53,753 bases of DNA from an uncultured Planctomycetaceae bacterium. GTDB taxonomy: Bacteria > Planctomycetota > Planctomycetia > Pirellulales > Pirellulaceae. The notes beneath the pieces were generated by a model that did no database searches, was not told the DNA's origin, and saw nothing but the letters and a program-made list of their open reading frames with translations. The stretch's first letter is position 1; every line of letters starts with the position of its first letter. Below are positions 51,721 through 53,753 of the stretch, in pieces. The stretch lies in contig CAIPEB010000609.1 of NCBI GenBank assembly GCA_903863885.1, positions 1-53,753 on the forward strand, in the 5' to 3' direction. The position numbers and the translations under genes were made by a program.

Positions 51721-53753
51721 TCATCCCTTTGCCTGGATGAAATCCTTCAAGCGGTCGAACTCGGCCTCTAACTCGGCGAGACGGCCCCTTGCGGCCACTG
51801 GATCCCCGGTGTTCGCGGCTTGTTCCATTTCCAAGGCCACCAGGCGCAGTCGTTCGCCGCCGATGTTTGCGGCTGCTCCTTTGATGGCGTGCGCGGTACG
51901 TCTGGCAGTGGCCGCGTCCCCGGAGTCCAGCGACTTTCGCAGAGACTCGATCAGCGGCGGCGTCGATTCCAGGAATCGGCTCTGGATGCGGTCCGCCAGT
52001 TCCTCGTCGCCCATCAGTCGCGCCACCAGGCCGGCGCGGTCAAAGATGATCCCTTCGGGCGCGGTCCCGGTTGCCGAGACGGGGCTCGCCGTTCCGACGG
52101 GCTGAGTTTTTGGCACGTCCGACGGCAACCATTTGTTCAAGGCCTCCTCCAGCGCCCGGGGCGACACGGGCTTGCTGACGTAGTCATTCATGCCGGCTTC
52201 CAGACAGCGCTCGCGATCGCCTCGCATGGCGTTGGCGGTCATCGCAATCACCGGGATCCGGTGGTTCATGACGGGCGATTGCGGGTCGCGGATGATGCGT
52301 GTGGCCTCGAGGCCGTCGAGTTCGGGCATCTGCATATCCATCAGCACGAGGTCGTAGGGAACCGTCTTCAGCGCTTCGATCGCTTCGGTTCCGTCGGCCA
52401 CGGCATCCGCCCGGACGCCCAGTTTGCGCAGGATGCCGATCGCCACTTCCTGATTGACGAAATTGTCTTCGGCCACCAGGACCCGCGCTCGCTTCTGCTG
52501 CAGTGTGGGATTCGCGCACGGTTGCGGAACGGGTATTACCTCGGCAGACGCGTTTTCAAGGACTTGCATATGCGCGGGGCGGAGGCGGACGGTGAACCAG
52601 AATTCGGATCCGACGCCGGGTTGGCTGCTCACGCCGATTTCGCCGCCCATCAATTCCGCGAGTTCCTTGGCGATGGCCAGTCCCAGGCCGGCACCGCCGA
52701 AACGGCGCGTGGCCGAGGCATCGACCTGAGAGAACCTCTGGAAAAGCCCCGGCTGCTTGTCCGCCGGTATGCCGATACCCGTGTCCCGAACGGCGAAGCG
52801 GATGACCAGATCGGTCTCGGTTTGGGCCAACAGACTGGCCCGCACCGTGACTTCACCGCGGTCGGTGAATTTGACCGCATTGCCGGCGAGGTTGCTCAGA
52901 ATCTGGCGCAGGCGTCCCGGATCGCCGGAGACCCGAGACGGGATTTCCGGTGCCGCCTGCCAGGTGAACTTCAGGCCCTTCTCCCGGGCTCGCGGGGCCA
53001 GCAGAACGGCGCAATCACCGAGCAGGCTGCGCAAGTCGAACGCCATCGTCTCCAGCTGCAGTTTCCCCGCCTCGATTCTGGACAGGTCGAGGATGTCGTT
53101 GATCAGCGTCAGCATCGATTCGCCGCTGGTCCGGATCGTCTCGGCATAGCGCCGCTGCTCGGACGTCAGCCTTGTATCGAGCAGCAGTCCCGTCATGCCG
53201 ATCACGCCGTTCATGGGAGTGCGGATCTCGTGGCTCATGTTGGCCAGGAACTCACTTTTCGCGGCGTTGGCGACGGCCAGTTCGACGGTGCGGTCAGCCA
53301 CTCTGCGCTCCAGTTCGACGTTCCACTGGCGGATCTGTTCTTCCATCGCGAGGCGCTCAGTGATGTCGTGCAGGATGCCGACGGAATGCCAGGTCCCTTG
53401 CAGCGAGACGGCTGTCAACGACAAGGAGACGGGTATTTCCCGTCCGTCTTTTCGTCGCGCAAATAACTCGGTCCGCTTTCCGACGAGATTGCCTCGCCCG
53501 GTGCGTGAGAATTCGGAAAAGGCAGCGTGAAATGCGGTCCGATATCGCTCCGGAGCAAGCTGCTCGTGCAGATTCGCGCCGATCGCTTCCCTGGCGGAGT
53601 AACCGAGTATGGACTCAGCGGCGGGATTCCAGTACGTGATGGTGCCGCGCGGCCCCATCATGATAATTGCGTCCTGCGCTGCGTCGGTGATGCTCCGAAT
53701 CCGGTCTTCTGCCTCCTTGCGGTCCGTGATGTCCTCAATCATGCAGAGGTGGC
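51721..53753 (-). CDS. Hybrid sensor histidine kinase, cut at window edge
   Basis: The minus-strand gene enters from beyond 53753, so its N terminus is missing; the ATG at 53742 lies inside a PAC-like end ([13 protein letters not shown]) and is not the true start. The visible part is one PAS domain ([20 protein letters not shown]), HisKA with H-box [13 protein letters not shown] (near 53,215-53,250), HATPase with N-box LAGNAVKF and G-box [12 protein letters not shown], a receiver domain with [12 protein letters not shown] (near 52,330-52,360) and a C-terminal HPt domain with [13 protein letters not shown] (near 51,866-51,903). This is an ATP-driven phosphorelay sensor; signal and target regulator are unknown. 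It is unlinked by operon to the secreted genes before it. Confidence 0.94.
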   Translation of the reverse strand, partial: HLCMIEDITDRKEAEDRIRSITDAAQDAIIMMGPRGTITYWNPAAESILGYSAREAIGANLHEQLAPERYRTAFHAAFSEFSRTGRGNLVGKRTELFARRKDGREIPVSLSLTAVSLQGTWHSVGILHDITERLAMEEQIRQWNVELERRVADRTVELAVANAAKSEFLANMSHEIRTPMNGVIGMTGLLLDTRLTSEQRRYAETIRTSGESMLTLINDILDLSRIEAGKLQLETMAFDLRSLLGDCAVLLAPRAREKGLKFTWQAAPEIPSRVSGDPGRLRQILSNLAGNAVKFTDRGEVTVRASLLAQTETDLVIRFAVRDTGIGIPADKQPGLFQRFSQVDASATRRFGGAGLGLAIAKELAELMGGEIGVSSQPGVGSEFWFTVRLRPAHMQVLENASAEVIPVPQPCANPTLQQKRARVLVAEDNFVNQEVAIGILRKLGVRADAVADGTEAIEALKTVPYDLVLMDMQMPELDGLEATRIIRDPQSPVMNHRIPVIAMTANAMRGDRERCLEAGMNDYVSKPVSPRALEEALNKWLPSDVPKTQPVGTASPVSATGTAPEGIIFDRAGLVARLMGDEELADRIQSRFLESTPPLIESLRKSLDSGDAATARRTAHAIKGAAANIGGERLRLVALEMEQAANTGDPVAARGRLAELEAEFDRLKDFIQAKG

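Noticed and set aside
51820-53466. A 548-codon plus-strand open frame
   Set aside because: Antisense to the histidine kinase, whose H-, N-, G-boxes, receiver and HPt motifs are all present on the minus strand.

Overview
The window reads as a piece of a Planctomycetota chromosome, probably Pirellulales or Gemmatales-like. The evidence is a DUF1559 pilin-like protein, a giant secreted protein with an N-terminal LEDRxxPA motif and RTX repeats, a MoxR/DUF58/transglutaminase operon, many secreted glycan-active proteins, and high GC with wide gaps between genes. No rRNA, tRNA, CRISPR array, prophage or intact transposase gene was seen. Assignments come from reading translated sequence by eye, without database searches.

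Layout. (1) 0-4.3 kb: a LOG-family protein (minus), a decayed signal-peptide gene, an SGNH hydrolase-like protein (plus), then a decayed RTX fragment touching a ~140-bp dispersed repeat. (2) 4.3-9.1 kb: a minus-strand operon DUF58 > transglutaminase-like membrane protein > MoxR ATPase with overlapping ends; the transglutaminase domain lacks its cysteine. (3) 9.2-12.7 kb: a DUF1559 protein between two paralogous small secreted DUF2946-like proteins, an exported methyltransferase, then a DUF1559 3' remnant touching the second copy of the dispersed repeat. (4) 12.7-23 kb: a membrane protein overlapping by 4 bp with a 1570-aa RTX protein, a secreted Ig-like protein on the plus strand, and a secreted leucine-rich-repeat protein.

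(5) 23-32 kb: a UGT-type glycosyltransferase and a membrane-anchored GH5-like enzyme (minus), divergent from a plus-strand operon of a double-domain CE1-type esterase, a GH43 enzyme and a cytoplasmic beta-propeller protein. This looks like a xylan/hemicellulose locus. (6) 32-34.4 kb: a VOC protein, a gene-poor stretch with nested inverted repeats, and a lower-GC multipass membrane protein. (7) 34.4-51.6 kb: a second glycan-degradation block. A minus-strand operon runs discoidin/TIM-barrel-like protein > GH29-like fucosidase > GH28-like beta-helix > beta-helix protein; divergent from it is a GH32 enzyme with an Ig-like domain. Two more secreted minus-strand proteins follow, divergent from a Tat-exported beta-helix (GH28/GH49-like) enzyme and a small secreted protein. 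No SusC/SusD-like genes are present. (8) 51.7 kb to the end: a hybrid sensor histidine kinase (PAS-HisKA-HATPase-REC-HPt), cut by the window edge.

The strongest unusual signals are the RTX remnant that has lost exactly 13 nonapeptide repeats beside a dispersed repeat whose second copy abuts a truncated DUF1559 gene, the transglutaminase-like domain without its nucleophile, the paired DUF2946-like proteins around DUF1559, and several gene remnants between the glycan-degradation operons.
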